A stretch of 64,000 nt of DNA from Flavobacterium sp. PMTSA4 (GCF_032098525.1 NZ_CP134890.1:558001-622000); one strand, 5' to 3'; shown: positions 15,880 to 25,525, numbered from the stretch's first letter. Program-made: numbers and translations. Notes: generated from the sequence alone by a model not told the origin.

Positions 15880-18378
15880 ATGCAAAAGCTTTACTCCTTT
15901 TTATTCCTTTTATTAGCACTATCCACACAAAACTTAGTTGCACAGCAACCATCTAAACCATCATCTGTAGAGTTATTTAACCAAATTCAAAAACTTAATT
16001 TTTTGGGTTCTGTTTTATATATTGCTGCACATCCTGATGACGAAAACACTCGACTAATTTCTTGGTTATCCAATGACAAAAAAGCTCGAACTGGTTATTT
16101 GTCTTTAACTCGTGGCGATGGCGGGCAAAATTTAATTGGTTCTGAATTAAGAGAGCTTTTAGGAGTAATTAGAACTCAAGAATTAATAGAAGCTCGAAAA
16201 ATTGATGGTGGTGAACAATTCTTTTCGCGTGCTAATGATTTTGGATATTCAAAAAATCCAGATGAAACTTTAGAAATTTGGAATAAAGAGCAAGTCTTGA
16301 GCGATGTTATTTGGGCAATTCGAAAATTTCAACCCGATGTAATCATCAACAGATTTGACCATCGTTCACCAGGAACAACTCATGGTCATCACACTTCTTC
16401 AGCCATGCTAAGTTTTGAAGCTTTTGATAAAGTTAATGACGCAACTGTATTTCCAAATCAATTACAATATGTTACTACTTGGAAACCAAAACGATTGTTT
16501 TTTAATACTTCTTGGTGGTTTTATGGTGGAAGAGATAAATTTGAAAAAGCAGATAAATCTAATTTAGCACAAATAAATACAGGAACTTATTTTTCGGATT
16601 TAGGAAAATCAAATCAAGAAATTGCGGCATTGAGCAGAAGTCGTCATCAATCACAAGGTTTTGGTTCTACTGGAAGTCGTGGCGATGAAGATGAATATTT
16701 AGAATTTTTAAAAGGTGATAAACCTTCTGATAAGAATAATATTTTTGAAGGCATTGATACTACTTGGAATCGTGTTGAAGGTGGAAAACCAATAGGAGAA
16801 ATACTCTCAAACGTTGAGAAAAATTTTGATTTTAAAAATCCTTCAGCTTCTATTCCTGAATTAGTTAAAGCATATAACCTAATTCAAAATCTTAAAGACA
16901 ATCACTGGAAAAAAATTAAAACAGAAGAGATTAAAAAAATCATTGCTGGTTGCGCTGGTTTGTACCTTGAAGCTGTTTCTGATGTTCAAGAAGCAACGCC
17001 AGGCAGCACAATCAAAGTAAAATTAGAAGCTATTAATCGGAGTAATATAGTCATGAATTGGAACGCAACCCAAACCGTTCCAAGTATAATGATGACTCAA
17101 GAAATTAACCCGTTAATGAATAACAAAGGAATTTCTAAATCTATTGAATTACCTCTTAATGATAGTTTGAACTATACTTATCCCTATTGGCTAGAAGAAA
17201 AAGGAACTACTGGAATGTATCGTGTTGATAACCAAGAAAACATAGGTATTCCTGATGTTTTAAGACAAATTAAAGTTACTTTTTTAATAGATATCAATGG
17301 TACGACAATTCCTTTTGAACGAAATGTAGTTTACAAATATAATGATGATGTTAAAGGCGAAGTCTATCAACCGCTTGATATAGTTCCAATTGTTACTTCT
17401 GCATTAAATGAAAAAGTTTATATTTTTAATTCTAACAGAAGTAAAACAATTAATGTAAAAATAAAAGCTGGAAAAGACAACATCAAAGGTAATGTTAAAC
17501 TTGAACTGCCAAATGACTGGGAAGTTTCTCCAAATGAAATTCCATTTACCATCGATAAAAAAGATGAAGAAGTTTTAGCAGTTTTCTCAGTTTCTCCTTC
17601 AAAAGAAGCAAGCGAAGTAGATATAAAAAGTATAGTGAATATCAATAATCAACAATTTGACAAGCAAAAAATTGATATTAATTATCAGCATATTTACAAA
17701 CAAATGGTTTTACAACCGGCAACTGCTAAAGCAATTCGTTTAAAAATCAAAACTAAAAACGAAAAGATTGCTTACATCATGGGTGCAGGTGATGAAATTC
17801 CAAAAAGTTTAGAACAAATGGGTTATGATGTTGATATTATTAAACCTGAAAAAATCTCAACTCAACTTCTCAACAACTATGATGTTATTATGACTGGAAT
17901 TAGAGCTTACAATGTTGTAAATGCTTTAGCAACAAAACAAAAAATGTTATTAGACTTTGTTCAGAATGGTAAAACAATGATTGTTCAGTATAATACTTTA
18001 GATGATTTAGTTACCAATGAAATGTCACCTTATAAATTAAAAATATCAAGAGATAGAGTTACTGATGAAAATGCTGAAGTACGATTTATAAATCCAAACC
18101 ATCAAATTTTAAATTACCCGAATAAAATAACTACTGAAGATTTTAAAGGCTGGACGCAAGAACAAGGATTGTATTATCCAAGTGAATGGGATACTGCCTT
18201 CACTCCTATTTTGTCAGCAAATGATAAAGGTGAAACCCCAAAAAATGGTGCCTTATTAGTAGCTAAATATGGAAAAGGAAATTACATTTATACAGGATTA
18301 AGTTTCTTCCGAGAGTTGCCAGCTGGAGTTTCGGGTGCATTTCGATTATTAGCTAACATGATTGCAATTGGAAAATAA
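15880..18378 (+). CDS. Secreted PIG-L (LmbE)-family deacetylase with C-terminal extension
   Basis: An 832-residue protein with a signal peptide (about 1-21). The N-terminal catalytic domain has the zinc motif AAHPDDEN (about 47-54), LTRGDGGQN and the THGHHTSS motif (about 167-174) of PIG-L N-acetyl sugar deacetylases. The remaining 500 or so residues include beta-sandwich-like segments and a C-terminal domain with IMTGIRAYNV and KYGKGNYIYTGLSFFRELP. It probably removes acetyl groups from amino sugars of an extracellular glycan or conjugate. The next gene follows 2 bp later and leads to a symporter, suggesting hydrolysis coupled to uptake. Confidence 0.85.
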   Translation: MQKLYSFLFLLLALSTQNLVAQQPSKPSSVELFNQIQKLNFLGSVLYIAAHPDDENTRLISWLSNDKKARTGYLSLTRGDGGQNLIGSELRELLGVIRTQELIEARKIDGGEQFFSRANDFGYSKNPDETLEIWNKEQVLSDVIWAIRKFQPDVIINRFDHRSPGTTHGHHTSSAMLSFEAFDKVNDATVFPNQLQYVTTWKPKRLFFNTSWWFYGGRDKFEKADKSNLAQINTGTYFSDLGKSNQEIAALSRSRHQSQGFGSTGSRGDEDEYLEFLKGDKPSDKNNIFEGIDTTWNRVEGGKPIGEILSNVEKNFDFKNPSASIPELVKAYNLIQNLKDNHWKKIKTEEIKKIIAGCAGLYLEAVSDVQEATPGSTIKVKLEAINRSNIVMNWNATQTVPSIMMTQEINPLMNNKGISKSIELPLNDSLNYTYPYWLEEKGTTGMYRVDNQENIGIPDVLRQIKVTFLIDINGTTIPFERNVVYKYNDDVKGEVYQPLDIVPIVTSALNEKVYIFNSNRSKTINVKIKAGKDNIKGNVKLELPNDWEVSPNEIPFTIDKKDEEVLAVFSVSPSKEASEVDIKSIVNINNQQFDKQKIDINYQHIYKQMVLQPATAKAIRLKIKTKNEKIAYIMGAGDEIPKSLEQMGYDVDIIKPEKISTQLLNNYDVIMTGIRAYNVVNALATKQKMLLDFVQNGKTMIVQYNTLDDLVTNEMSPYKLKISRDRVTDENAEVRFINPNHQILNYPNKITTEDFKGWTQEQGLYYPSEWDTAFTPILSANDKGETPKNGALLVAKYGKGNYIYTGLSFFRELPAGVSGAFRLLANMIAIGK

Positions 18379-18380
18379 TT

Positions 18381-18485
18381 ATGGAAAATAAAAAACAACT
18401 TTGGAAAAATAGTTACACTTGGGTTTTAATAGCCAATGCAATTTATATTGCTATATTTTTTCTTTTAATGCAAATATTCTATTAA
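18381..18485 (+). CDS. 34-residue single-helix membrane peptide
   Basis: Short gene beginning MENKKQLWKNSYTWVLIANA and ending LLMQIFY. A basic N-terminus (1-10) precedes one membrane helix (about 14-33). It starts 2 bp after the deacetylase stop and ends 3 bp before the symporter ATG, so it fits exactly in a translationally coupled triplet. Some sodium:solute symporters have a small membrane partner (YhdT with PanF, a DUF4212 protein with its symporter). This peptide could be a much smaller version; that is inference. Confidence 0.7.
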   Translation: MENKKQLWKNSYTWVLIANAIYIAIFFLLMQIFY

Positions 18486-18488
18486 GTC

Positions 18489-20204
18489 ATGCAGCAACTC
18501 GATTGGATTGTATTATCAGTAACGCTATTATTTATTGTTATCTACGGCGTTTATAAAACTAAAGGTAGCGCAGATGTTCAAGATTATATATTAGGAAACA
18601 AGCAAACGCCTTGGTGGACAGTTGGTCTTTCAGTAATGGCGACTCAAGCTAGTGCAATTACATTTTTATCAACACCAGGTCAAGCTTACCATGATGGAAT
18701 GGGTTTTGTTCAATTCTATTTTGGATTGCCTATTGCCATGGTTGTAATTTCCATGACTTTTATTCCAATTTATCACCGATTAAAAGTTTATACAGCTTAT
18801 GAATACTTAGAGCAACGCTTTGACTTAAAAACACGTTCATTCACAGCAATTTTGTTTTTAATTCAACGTGGTTTAGGAACAGGTTTGACTATTTATGCGC
18901 CATCAATCATTCTTTCAGCAGTTTTGGGTTGGAACTTAACTTTACTTAATATTATAATTGGAATATTAGTAATCATCTACACGTATTCAGGTGGAACAAA
19001 AGCGGTAAACGTAACTCAAAAACAACAAATGTTTATCATCATGAGCGGAATGTTTATTACATTCTTCTTGATTTTACATTTGCTACCAAATGACATGACG
19101 TTTTCAAATGCAATGCACATTGCAGGTGCAAATGATAAAATGAATATTCTAGATTTTTCATTCGATCCAGAAAACAGATACACCATTTGGAGTGGAATTA
19201 CTGGCGGTTTCTTTTTAATGCTTTCCTATTTTGGAACCGACCAATCTCAAGTGGGACGTTATCTTTCTGGGAAATCAGATAAAGAAAGTCAAATGGGTTT
19301 GATTATGAACGGTTTTCTAAAGGTTCCAATGCAGTTTTTTATACTTTTAACTGGAGTTATGGTTTTTGTTTTCTTTCAATTTAACCCAGTTCCTTTGCAT
19401 TTTAACCCAGTAAATCAAGATGCAATTGAAAAATCTGTTTATGCTGCTGAATATCATTCACTAGAACAAAAAATTGCTCAATTGAGTGACGAAAAGAAAG
19501 AATTTAATTTATTATACATCGATCATTTAAATCAAAATTATGATAACCCAATTCTAAGAAATAAATTAATTTCACTTTCTAATAAAGAGAAGGATTTACA
19601 CGATCAAGCCAAAGAAATAATCAGTAAAGTTGACACAAAAGCTGAAACAAATGATAAAGATTATGTATTCATTTATTTCATTCTTCACTATTTACCAAGT
19701 GGTTTGATTGGTTTATTATTAGCCGTTATACTTTCAGCTGCTATGTCATCTTCTGCATCAGGTTTGACAGCTTTAGCTTCTACTACAGCTATTGATATTT
19801 ACATGCGAAATCAAAAACGCGAGAAGTCGCCAAAACATTATGTAAATGCCACTAAGTATTTCACTTTATTATGGGGAATCGTTGCTATATTATTTGCATG
19901 TTTTGCAACACTATTTGAAAATTTAATACAGTTAGTGAATATTATTGGTTCCATTTTTTATGGAACTGTTCTAGGAGTTTTTCTGGTTGGGTTTTATATT
20001 AAATATGTAAAAGCAAATGCAATATTTTGGGGTGCTGTTGCTAGTCAAACTACGATATTTGTAATTTATTATTATACCATTCACATATATCCAAACGGTC
20101 AGGAAAAGCTTGGCTATTTATGGTTAAATTTTATTGGAGCAACATTAACTGTTCTACTCGGAATAATACTTCAAATTTTTAGTAAGCGAAAAGAAATAGC
20201 ATAA
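18489..20204 (+). CDS. Sodium:solute symporter family transporter
   Basis: A 571-residue inner-membrane transporter with about 13 helices and the SSF fold (LeuT-like). Family features include QDYILGNKQTPWWTVGLSVMATQASAI split over residues 30-57, TYSGGTKAVNVTQKQQ and GLLLAVILSAAMSSSASGLTALAS in the sodium-site helix. A hydrophilic, probably helical insertion lies at about 310-385 between two membrane helices. The substrate cannot be read from sequence; the upstream secreted sugar deacetylase makes a sugar or sugar acid plausible. The preceding 34-residue peptide ends 3 bp upstream. Confidence 0.88.
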   Translation: MQQLDWIVLSVTLLFIVIYGVYKTKGSADVQDYILGNKQTPWWTVGLSVMATQASAITFLSTPGQAYHDGMGFVQFYFGLPIAMVVISMTFIPIYHRLKVYTAYEYLEQRFDLKTRSFTAILFLIQRGLGTGLTIYAPSIILSAVLGWNLTLLNIIIGILVIIYTYSGGTKAVNVTQKQQMFIIMSGMFITFFLILHLLPNDMTFSNAMHIAGANDKMNILDFSFDPENRYTIWSGITGGFFLMLSYFGTDQSQVGRYLSGKSDKESQMGLIMNGFLKVPMQFFILLTGVMVFVFFQFNPVPLHFNPVNQDAIEKSVYAAEYHSLEQKIAQLSDEKKEFNLLYIDHLNQNYDNPILRNKLISLSNKEKDLHDQAKEIISKVDTKAETNDKDYVFIYFILHYLPSGLIGLLLAVILSAAMSSSASGLTALASTTAIDIYMRNQKREKSPKHYVNATKYFTLLWGIVAILFACFATLFENLIQLVNIIGSIFYGTVLGVFLVGFYIKYVKANAIFWGAVASQTTIFVIYYYTIHIYPNGQEKLGYLWLNFIGATLTVLLGIILQIFSKRKEIA

Positions 20205-20236
20205 AAAAAGCCACGATTTTAATCGTAGCTTTTTAG
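20204..20236. terminator. Terminator between symporter and DUF2911 gene
   Basis: Imperfect stem AAAAAGC-C-ACGATT / AATCGT-A-GCTTTTT with flanking A and T runs between convergent genes; works in either direction. Confidence 0.8.
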
Positions 20237-20250
20237 AATTTATAAAAAAA

Positions 20251-21105
20251 TTATTTTTTAGACCATTCTTTAATACTATCGTTATTCATTTTTACATAAT
20301 CTGCGTTGTTAGCTTTTTCTGCACCAGCCAATGATTGTTTTGCTGTAGCGATTGCACCAGCTTTGTCACCTAATTTTGCTTGGATTAATGATTTTAATCT
20401 CAAATGCCAAAAAGGCGCATCTGCACCTGGCTTAACCATTCCTACTGCTTTATTTACATATTCTAACGCTTTATTTAAATCATTGTCAGAAGCAAATAAA
20501 TATTGTGCAGCAGAATAGTAATCGCCAGCTGTTGGACCAGCTAATACTTTATTGATGCTTTCCATCGCTGATTTTTGTGTAGGTACTTCAAATTTTACTG
20601 AAACCATCGTTTTTTCCCAAGCAATATCTAAAGTAGCGCTATCATTGGTAATATTACCAATCGACATTGTGAAAGTTTCAACCGGATGATTCAACATAGT
20701 TGGATCAACATTGGTTAAAACAGCAACTTTATTAGCATCCCAATTTTCAGGTGTACCCCAATTATCAGTAGCAGTATAAAAAACAACTTCCCACATATCT
20801 GCTTTTGGAGTAGTAAAAATTGCATACTTCCCTTTTGGTAAAGTAGTTCCTTTAATTACTACATCATCACTGAAAGAAATAGTTGAATTGGCATTAGCAC
20901 CTGTTCTCCACAGTTTACCAAATGGAACTAAATCTCCAAAAATAGCTCTTCCTTTTGCGCTTGGACGTGAATAATCAATTGTAACGTCTGTTAATCCTAC
21001 AACTTGATTAACAGTGGCTTTCGGACTTGGCGCAGGTGTTTTTACCTGTGCTTCAATAGTTAGGTTGGCTATCAATACAGCCAAAGCAAATAATAGTTTT
21101 TTCAT
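20251..21105 (-). CDS. DUF2911-domain secreted protein
   Basis: A 284-residue protein with signal peptide (about 1-20). The DUF2911 domain spans about 30-180: VTIDYSRPSAKGRAIFGDLVPFGKLWRTGAN near the start, then ISFSDDVVIKGTTLPKGKYAIFTTP and VVFYTATDNWGTP. The C-terminal 100 residues are helical with a TPR-like pair (DLNKALEYVNKAVGMVKPG, KLGDKAGAIATAKQSL). The family is common in Bacteroidota and its function is not established. It is a single gene with a possible TAAATTTG core at 21125-21132 on the minus strand. Confidence 0.85.
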   Translation of the reverse strand: MKKLLFALAVLIANLTIEAQVKTPAPSPKATVNQVVGLTDVTIDYSRPSAKGRAIFGDLVPFGKLWRTGANANSTISFSDDVVIKGTTLPKGKYAIFTTPKADMWEVVFYTATDNWGTPENWDANKVAVLTNVDPTMLNHPVETFTMSIGNITNDSATLDIAWEKTMVSVKFEVPTQKSAMESINKVLAGPTAGDYYSAAQYLFASDNDLNKALEYVNKAVGMVKPGADAPFWHLRLKSLIQAKLGDKAGAIATAKQSLAGAEKANNADYVKMNNDSIKEWSKK

Positions 21106-21239
21106 GATATTTAAATTAGTTTTTCAAATTTACAAATTACATACACTTCAAATGTTAATTAAAACTTAAATCAAAATTATTTTGTTTAACAAAATACAAT
21201 AATTGTTGAACAATTTGTATTTTTACACAAACTAAAAAT

Positions 21240-21710
21240 ATGAAAATCTATCGCTTGCATAAAAAGCAAAATTTACCAATAACTATTACTCAGGCTTGGG
21301 ATTTATTATCTGATCCAAAAAACCTGCAATTGATAACTCCAGATTACATGGGTTTTAAAATTCTTTCAGGTGCGGACAGACCAATGTATCCTGGGCAAAT
21401 TATTCAATATATCGTAACTCCCGTTTTAGGAATTCCAACCAAATGGGTTACTGAAATTACACATGTTGTTGATAAAGAATATTTTGTAGATGAGCAACGA
21501 TTTGGGCCTTATGCTTTGTGGCATCATAAACATTTTATAAAAGAAATTCCTGGTGGAGTTGAAATGGAAGATATAGTAGATTATAAAGTTCCAATGGGTA
21601 TTTTAGGACAATTTGTACATCCTATTTTAGTAAAACCTAAACTCAATGAAATATTTGAGTACAGAAGAAAAAAACTAATCGAACTTTATGGAGAATTTAA
21701 AGAACAATAA
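21240..21710 (+). CDS. SRPBCC-fold protein
   Basis: A 156-residue START/Bet v 1-like protein with a hydrophobic ligand pocket. It starts with the YRLHKKQNLPITITQAWDLL segment and ends with a long helix (NEIFEYRRKKLIELYGEF). The central part has WHHKHFIKEIPGGVEMEDIVDYKVP, typical of the cyclase/dehydrase-like subgroup. It is the first gene of an operon with an SDR enzyme and a photolyase, which begins 1 bp after its stop. Ligand unknown; family placement good. Confidence 0.85.
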   Translation: MKIYRLHKKQNLPITITQAWDLLSDPKNLQLITPDYMGFKILSGADRPMYPGQIIQYIVTPVLGIPTKWVTEITHVVDKEYFVDEQRFGPYALWHHKHFIKEIPGGVEMEDIVDYKVPMGILGQFVHPILVKPKLNEIFEYRRKKLIELYGEFKEQ

Positions 21711-21711
21711 T

Positions 21712-22410
21712 ATGAAAAACATACTTTTAATTGGCGGTTCTTACGGTATTGGACTAGCTATTGCAAAAGAACTTCAATATGACAATAAAGTGTTTATTGC
21801 CTCAAGAACTAAAGAAAATATGAGTGACATGAATGTTACTCACATTCCATTTGATGCTACAACCGACACATTAGATGTTAATCATTTACCAGAAGTAATC
21901 GATGGATTAGTTTATTGTCCAGGAAGCATAAATCTTCGTCCATTCAGAGGATTAAAAATCGATGCATTCGAATCGGACATGAATATTAATTTCATCAGTA
22001 TGGTGAAAGTCTTGCAAACCGTTTTACCCAATTTAACAGCATCTAATCAATCTAGCGTAGTATTGTTTAGTAGTGTTGCTGCCAGTATGGGAATGCCTTT
22101 TCATACTAGTATTGCCGCTGCAAAAGGCGCTGTTGAAGGTTTTGCAAAAGCATTAGCTGCCGAATATGCACCTAAAATTAGGGTTAATGTCATTGCACCA
22201 TCATTAACCGATACACCATTAGCGAATAAATTCTTAAATTCGGACGAGAAAAAAGATAAATCTGCCCAACGAAACCCTTTGAAAAAAGTTGGAACATCAG
22301 AAGATTTAGCACAAATGGCTTCATTTCTACTGAGTGAAAAAAGTAATTGGATTTCGGGACAAATTTTCCATGTTGATGGCGGAATGTCTACACTTTTGGT
22401 AAATGGATAA
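21712..22410 (+). CDS. Short-chain dehydrogenase/reductase
   Basis: A protein of about 232 residues with a Rossmann fold. The cofactor motif is LLIGGSYGIGLAIA (about 4-17). The catalytic Ser is in VVLFSSVAAS; the usual Tyr of YxxxK appears replaced in TSIAAAKGAVEGFAKALA, where Lys is kept but the position four before it is Ile or Ala rather than Tyr. The C-terminal DGGMS motif is typical. I chose the ATG at 21712; the alternative at 21688 adds a non-conserved tail and overlaps the SRPBCC gene. The missing Tyr suggests a divergent or non-classical catalyst. Confidence 0.85.
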   Translation: MKNILLIGGSYGIGLAIAKELQYDNKVFIASRTKENMSDMNVTHIPFDATTDTLDVNHLPEVIDGLVYCPGSINLRPFRGLKIDAFESDMNINFISMVKVLQTVLPNLTASNQSSVVLFSSVAASMGMPFHTSIAAAKGAVEGFAKALAAEYAPKIRVNVIAPSLTDTPLANKFLNSDEKKDKSAQRNPLKKVGTSEDLAQMASFLLSEKSNWISGQIFHVDGGMSTLLVNG

Positions 22411-23707
22411 AAATAAACAAATGAATATATTTTGGTTTCGTCGTGATTTACGTTTGGAAGACAATGTTGGTTTATATCATGCATTACAAAGTGGTGAAGA
22501 GATATTACCTATTTTTATCTTCGACAAAAACATCCTTTCACAATTACCAAAAGATGATGCTCGTGTTACTTTCATACACCAACAAGTCGAGAATATCCAA
22601 AACCAATTAAAATCAATTGGGAAATCCTTAGCTGTTTTTTATGGAAATCCTTTTGAGGTATATGAAAAACTTATTTCTGAAAACAAAATAAAAACTGTTT
22701 TTACCAATCACGATTACGAACCTTATGCTCGCAAAAGAGATTTAGAATTATATCAATTATTCAAAGAAAACAACATCGAATTTAAAACAAGTAAAGATCA
22801 AGTTATCTTTGAAAAAAGTGAAGTTGTAAAAGATGATAACACACCATATGTAGTTTATACTCCATATTCTAATAAATGGAAAAAAAAGTTTAAGTTAATC
22901 CAATTAAAAAACTATAATTCAGAAGATTACTTAAATAATACAATTTCGCATTCTTATCCTTTTTTAAGTTTAAAAGATATTGGATTCGAAAAGTCTTCAA
23001 TAAAAGTTTCTGATTATAATGTTTCTAAATCTTTGATTGATAATTATGAAGAAACACGAAACTTTCCCGCGCTTGACAAAACTTCTCATTTAGGTATTTA
23101 TCTTCGTTTTGGAGTTGTTTCTATTCGCAAAATGGTAGCCAAAGCATTAGAAAGCAAAAACGAAACTTTTCTGAAGGAACTAATTTGGCGTGAGTTTTTT
23201 ATGCAGATTCTTTGGCATTTTCCACATACAGTAAATAAAAGTTTCAAACCAAAATATGATAAAATCGTTTGGAACAATAATGAGGTTTTATTTCAAAAAT
23301 GGTGTGAAGGAAAAACAGGTTACCCTTTTGTTGATGCAGGAATGCGCGAATTAAACACAACTGGACACATGCACAATCGCGTTCGTATGATTGTGGCAAG
23401 TTTTCTTTGCAAGCATTTATTAATAGATTGGCGTTGGGGTGAAACTTATTTTGCAACCAAGCTATTAGATTACGAGCAAGCGAGCAACGTTGGAAATTGG
23501 CAATGGGCTGCGGGTTCTGGAGTTGATGCTGCACCTTATTTCAGGATTTTTAATCCAACTGAGCAAGTAAAAAAGTTTGACAAAGAATTAAAGTATATTA
23601 AAAAATGGATTCCTGAGCTAGAAACTTCCGCTTATCCAGAACCAATTGTTGATCACAAAGAAGCGCGCGAAAAATGTTTGATTGCCTATAAAAAAGCCGT
23701 TGGTTAA
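22403..23707 (+). CDS. Deoxyribodipyrimidine photolyase / cryptochrome family
   Basis: A 434-residue FAD enzyme that repairs UV-induced pyrimidine dimers by light. The N-terminal antenna domain begins IFWFRRDLRLEDNVGLYHAL. The FAD-binding C-terminal domain has TSHLGIYLRFGVVSIR, ELIWREFFMQILWHFP, GMRELNTTGHMHNRVRM, and ASNVGNWQWAAGSGVDAAPY, including the Trp residues of the electron chain. It overlaps the SDR gene by 8 bp; an internal ATG at 22421 is an alternative start. Operon position with SRPBCC and SDR genes suggests light-linked expression. Repair versus signalling cannot be decided by eye, but class I photolyase features dominate. Confidence 0.9.
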   Translation: MDKNKQMNIFWFRRDLRLEDNVGLYHALQSGEEILPIFIFDKNILSQLPKDDARVTFIHQQVENIQNQLKSIGKSLAVFYGNPFEVYEKLISENKIKTVFTNHDYEPYARKRDLELYQLFKENNIEFKTSKDQVIFEKSEVVKDDNTPYVVYTPYSNKWKKKFKLIQLKNYNSEDYLNNTISHSYPFLSLKDIGFEKSSIKVSDYNVSKSLIDNYEETRNFPALDKTSHLGIYLRFGVVSIRKMVAKALESKNETFLKELIWREFFMQILWHFPHTVNKSFKPKYDKIVWNNNEVLFQKWCEGKTGYPFVDAGMRELNTTGHMHNRVRMIVASFLCKHLLIDWRWGETYFATKLLDYEQASNVGNWQWAAGSGVDAAPYFRIFNPTEQVKKFDKELKYIKKWIPELETSAYPEPIVDHKEAREKCLIAYKKAVG

Positions 23708-24357
23708 TTGTTAATTAATGGTAATAATTCTTTACTCCAAATAGCGTAACCTTTTGCATTCATATGCAAATTGTCTTCAATAAATATATCGTTCATTGGT
23801 TTTCCATTTTCAAGCATTTTATCCCAGATATTTACAAAAACTGCATTCTTATCCTGCTTCAAATAATCTTTTATTAAGTCATTGGCAGCTATCATTCTGT
23901 CTTTCATTTCCCAGCGAAGAATACAAGGTTTTAACGAAACGAAAATTATTGGAACTTTTGGAAATTGTTTTCTCAAAGTAGTATGTAATGTTTTATAACG
24001 GTCAAAAACGATTTGTCCAGTTATTTTTTCTGAACTGGCTACATCATTTTCACCACAGTAAATCACTATCTTTTTTGGATTGTATTTCAGTACTACATCA
24101 TTTTGATAATAAATCAAATCTTCAAGAGTTGCTCCACCAAAAGCTCTGTTTACTATAGTTTCGTTATGCAAATCTTCTTTTGCCGTTTTCCAAAGTCTGA
24201 AAGATGAACTCCCGATAAACAATATCATTCCGTCTTTTGGTGGATTAATACTGTCTTCTGTTTTAAAAGCCTTTATTTCATCCCAAAATAGTTTTTGTTG
24301 GGAAAATGTATTTAATGAAATGAATAAAACGATGAGTAAAACACTTAACTTCTTCAT
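23704..24357 (-). CDS. Secreted SGNH/GDSL-type hydrolase
   Basis: A 217-residue protein with a signal peptide (about 1-19). SGNH blocks: nucleophile region ILFIGSSSFRLW (about 46-57), NRAFGGATLEDL with the block II Gly, IYCGENDVA with the block III Asn, and DNLHMNAKGYAIW with the Asp-His pair (about 195-207). It should be an acyl or acetyl ester hydrolase acting in the periplasm. Its end overlaps the photolyase end by 4 bp (convergent), and its start overlaps the HAD gene stop by 4 bp. Confidence 0.87.
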   Translation of the reverse strand: MKKLSVLLIVLFISLNTFSQQKLFWDEIKAFKTEDSINPPKDGMILFIGSSSFRLWKTAKEDLHNETIVNRAFGGATLEDLIYYQNDVVLKYNPKKIVIYCGENDVASSEKITGQIVFDRYKTLHTTLRKQFPKVPIIFVSLKPCILRWEMKDRMIAANDLIKDYLKQDKNAVFVNIWDKMLENGKPMNDIFIEDNLHMNAKGYAIWSKELLPLINN

Positions 24358-25016
24358 GATGGATTAATTTGACGAATTCTGATATAATTCAATTCGTTAA
24401 AGTTAGTGATTACTTCATCCGCTTTTGAATAATCCTGCATTTTAGAATGAAAACTATCATAACCTATGCAATATATTCCTGCGGCTTTGGCAGCCAAAAC
24501 ACCATTGGTTGAATCTTCAATTACAATACAATTTTCGACAGAAGTATTTGAAATCATTGCTGCATGTTGAAAAATAGCAGGATGTGGTTTTGACTTTGGA
24601 AAATCTTCTCCCGAAACAATATGTGTGAAATATTGATGAAGTTTGAATCGATTAAAAATTCTGTTGATAGTTACTTTTGCAGATGAGGAAGCCAACACCA
24701 ACTGCATTCCGTTTTGGTGCAAGTCTTTGATTAAATCTTCTACTCCATCCAATAAATACAAATCTTCTTTACTGTCAAAAGCGTCGTTAAATAAATTTCG
24801 TTTGGTGTTGACAAGTGTTTCTACATCTTCTGCCAAGTTAAACTCATCTTTTAATCGTTGAAAAATATTCTTCGTAGAATTTCCTGTAAATGAAGAATAC
24901 ATTTCTGGCGATATTTCGATATTTAATTGTTTAAAATGTTCGTGATAAGCATAATGATGTACAGGTTCTGTATCAACGATTACACCATCCATATCAAAGA
25001 TTACTGTTTGTATCAA
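24354..25016 (-). CDS. HAD-superfamily phosphatase (beta-phosphoglucomutase-like)
   Basis: A 220-residue subfamily IA hydrolase. Motif I is VIFDMDGVIVDTEPVHH (about 5-21), followed by the helical cap. Motif II is LVLASSSAKVTI (about 106-117), motif III the Lys in FPKSKPHPAIF, and motif IV IVIEDSTNGVLAAKAAG. It should dephosphorylate or isomerise small phosphorylated sugars. It ends in the start of the SGNH gene, and the DUF1648 gene ends 1 bp before its start, so the leftward cluster is one operon. Confidence 0.88.
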   Translation of the reverse strand: MIQTVIFDMDGVIVDTEPVHHYAYHEHFKQLNIEISPEMYSSFTGNSTKNIFQRLKDEFNLAEDVETLVNTKRNLFNDAFDSKEDLYLLDGVEDLIKDLHQNGMQLVLASSSAKVTINRIFNRFKLHQYFTHIVSGEDFPKSKPHPAIFQHAAMISNTSVENCIVIEDSTNGVLAAKAAGIYCIGYDSFHSKMQDYSKADEVITNFNELNYIRIRQINPS

Positions 25017-25017
25017 T

Positions 25018-25521
25018 TTATGAGTTTTTTGAGGATTGAATTAAGAAATAAAATAATGGTCCAAACACCAACGAAATCAATAGTATTAAAATCCATTTAC
25101 CAAATACATCCGGCAGATTCATTGCCAATCGTACTGTTTGAATGGCTATCAAGAAGAAAACCAACAAAACAGAAATCTTCATGATGCGTATCATTTTAAC
25201 CGCTAAAGTATATTGCTTCTCTGCATTGGCTTCAGTAATTTCAACAAGATAATTAAACTTGTTTGGATAAAAAGATAATATTGAAAGTCCGATGTATAAA
25301 ACCGTTCCAATACTGGTTTCTAAGAAAATCATCCATTTTTCACCAAAACCATCGGGTTTTCCTTCGGCACCAAAATGTGTTGGGATAATTTCGGGTAATT
25401 GATTGAAGTTTGTTATCGTGTAAAACCAAAAAGCAATCAGTATCAGAAGACCTACCAGTTCAATTATTTTGTCTAGAAGCGTGAATGGTATTTTGATTTT
25501 TGGTCTTTCAGAAACTTCCAT
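25018..25521 (-). CDS. DUF1648 membrane protein
   Basis: A 167-residue membrane protein with four helices (about 15-38, 65-85, 112-130, 138-160). The DUF1648 signature is TNFNQLPEIIPTHFGAEGKPD with GFGEKW (about 41-66) after the first helix. Function is unknown; the domain is shared with SdpI-like immunity and regulator proteins, though this one has only the DUF1648 part. It lies 4 bp after TcdA and 1 bp before the HAD gene. Confidence 0.85.
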   Translation of the reverse strand: MEVSERPKIKIPFTLLDKIIELVGLLILIAFWFYTITNFNQLPEIIPTHFGAEGKPDGFGEKWMIFLETSIGTVLYIGLSILSFYPNKFNYLVEITEANAEKQYTLAVKMIRIMKISVLLVFFLIAIQTVRLAMNLPDVFGKWILILLISLVFGPLFYFLIQSSKNS

Positions 25522-25525
25522 TGGC

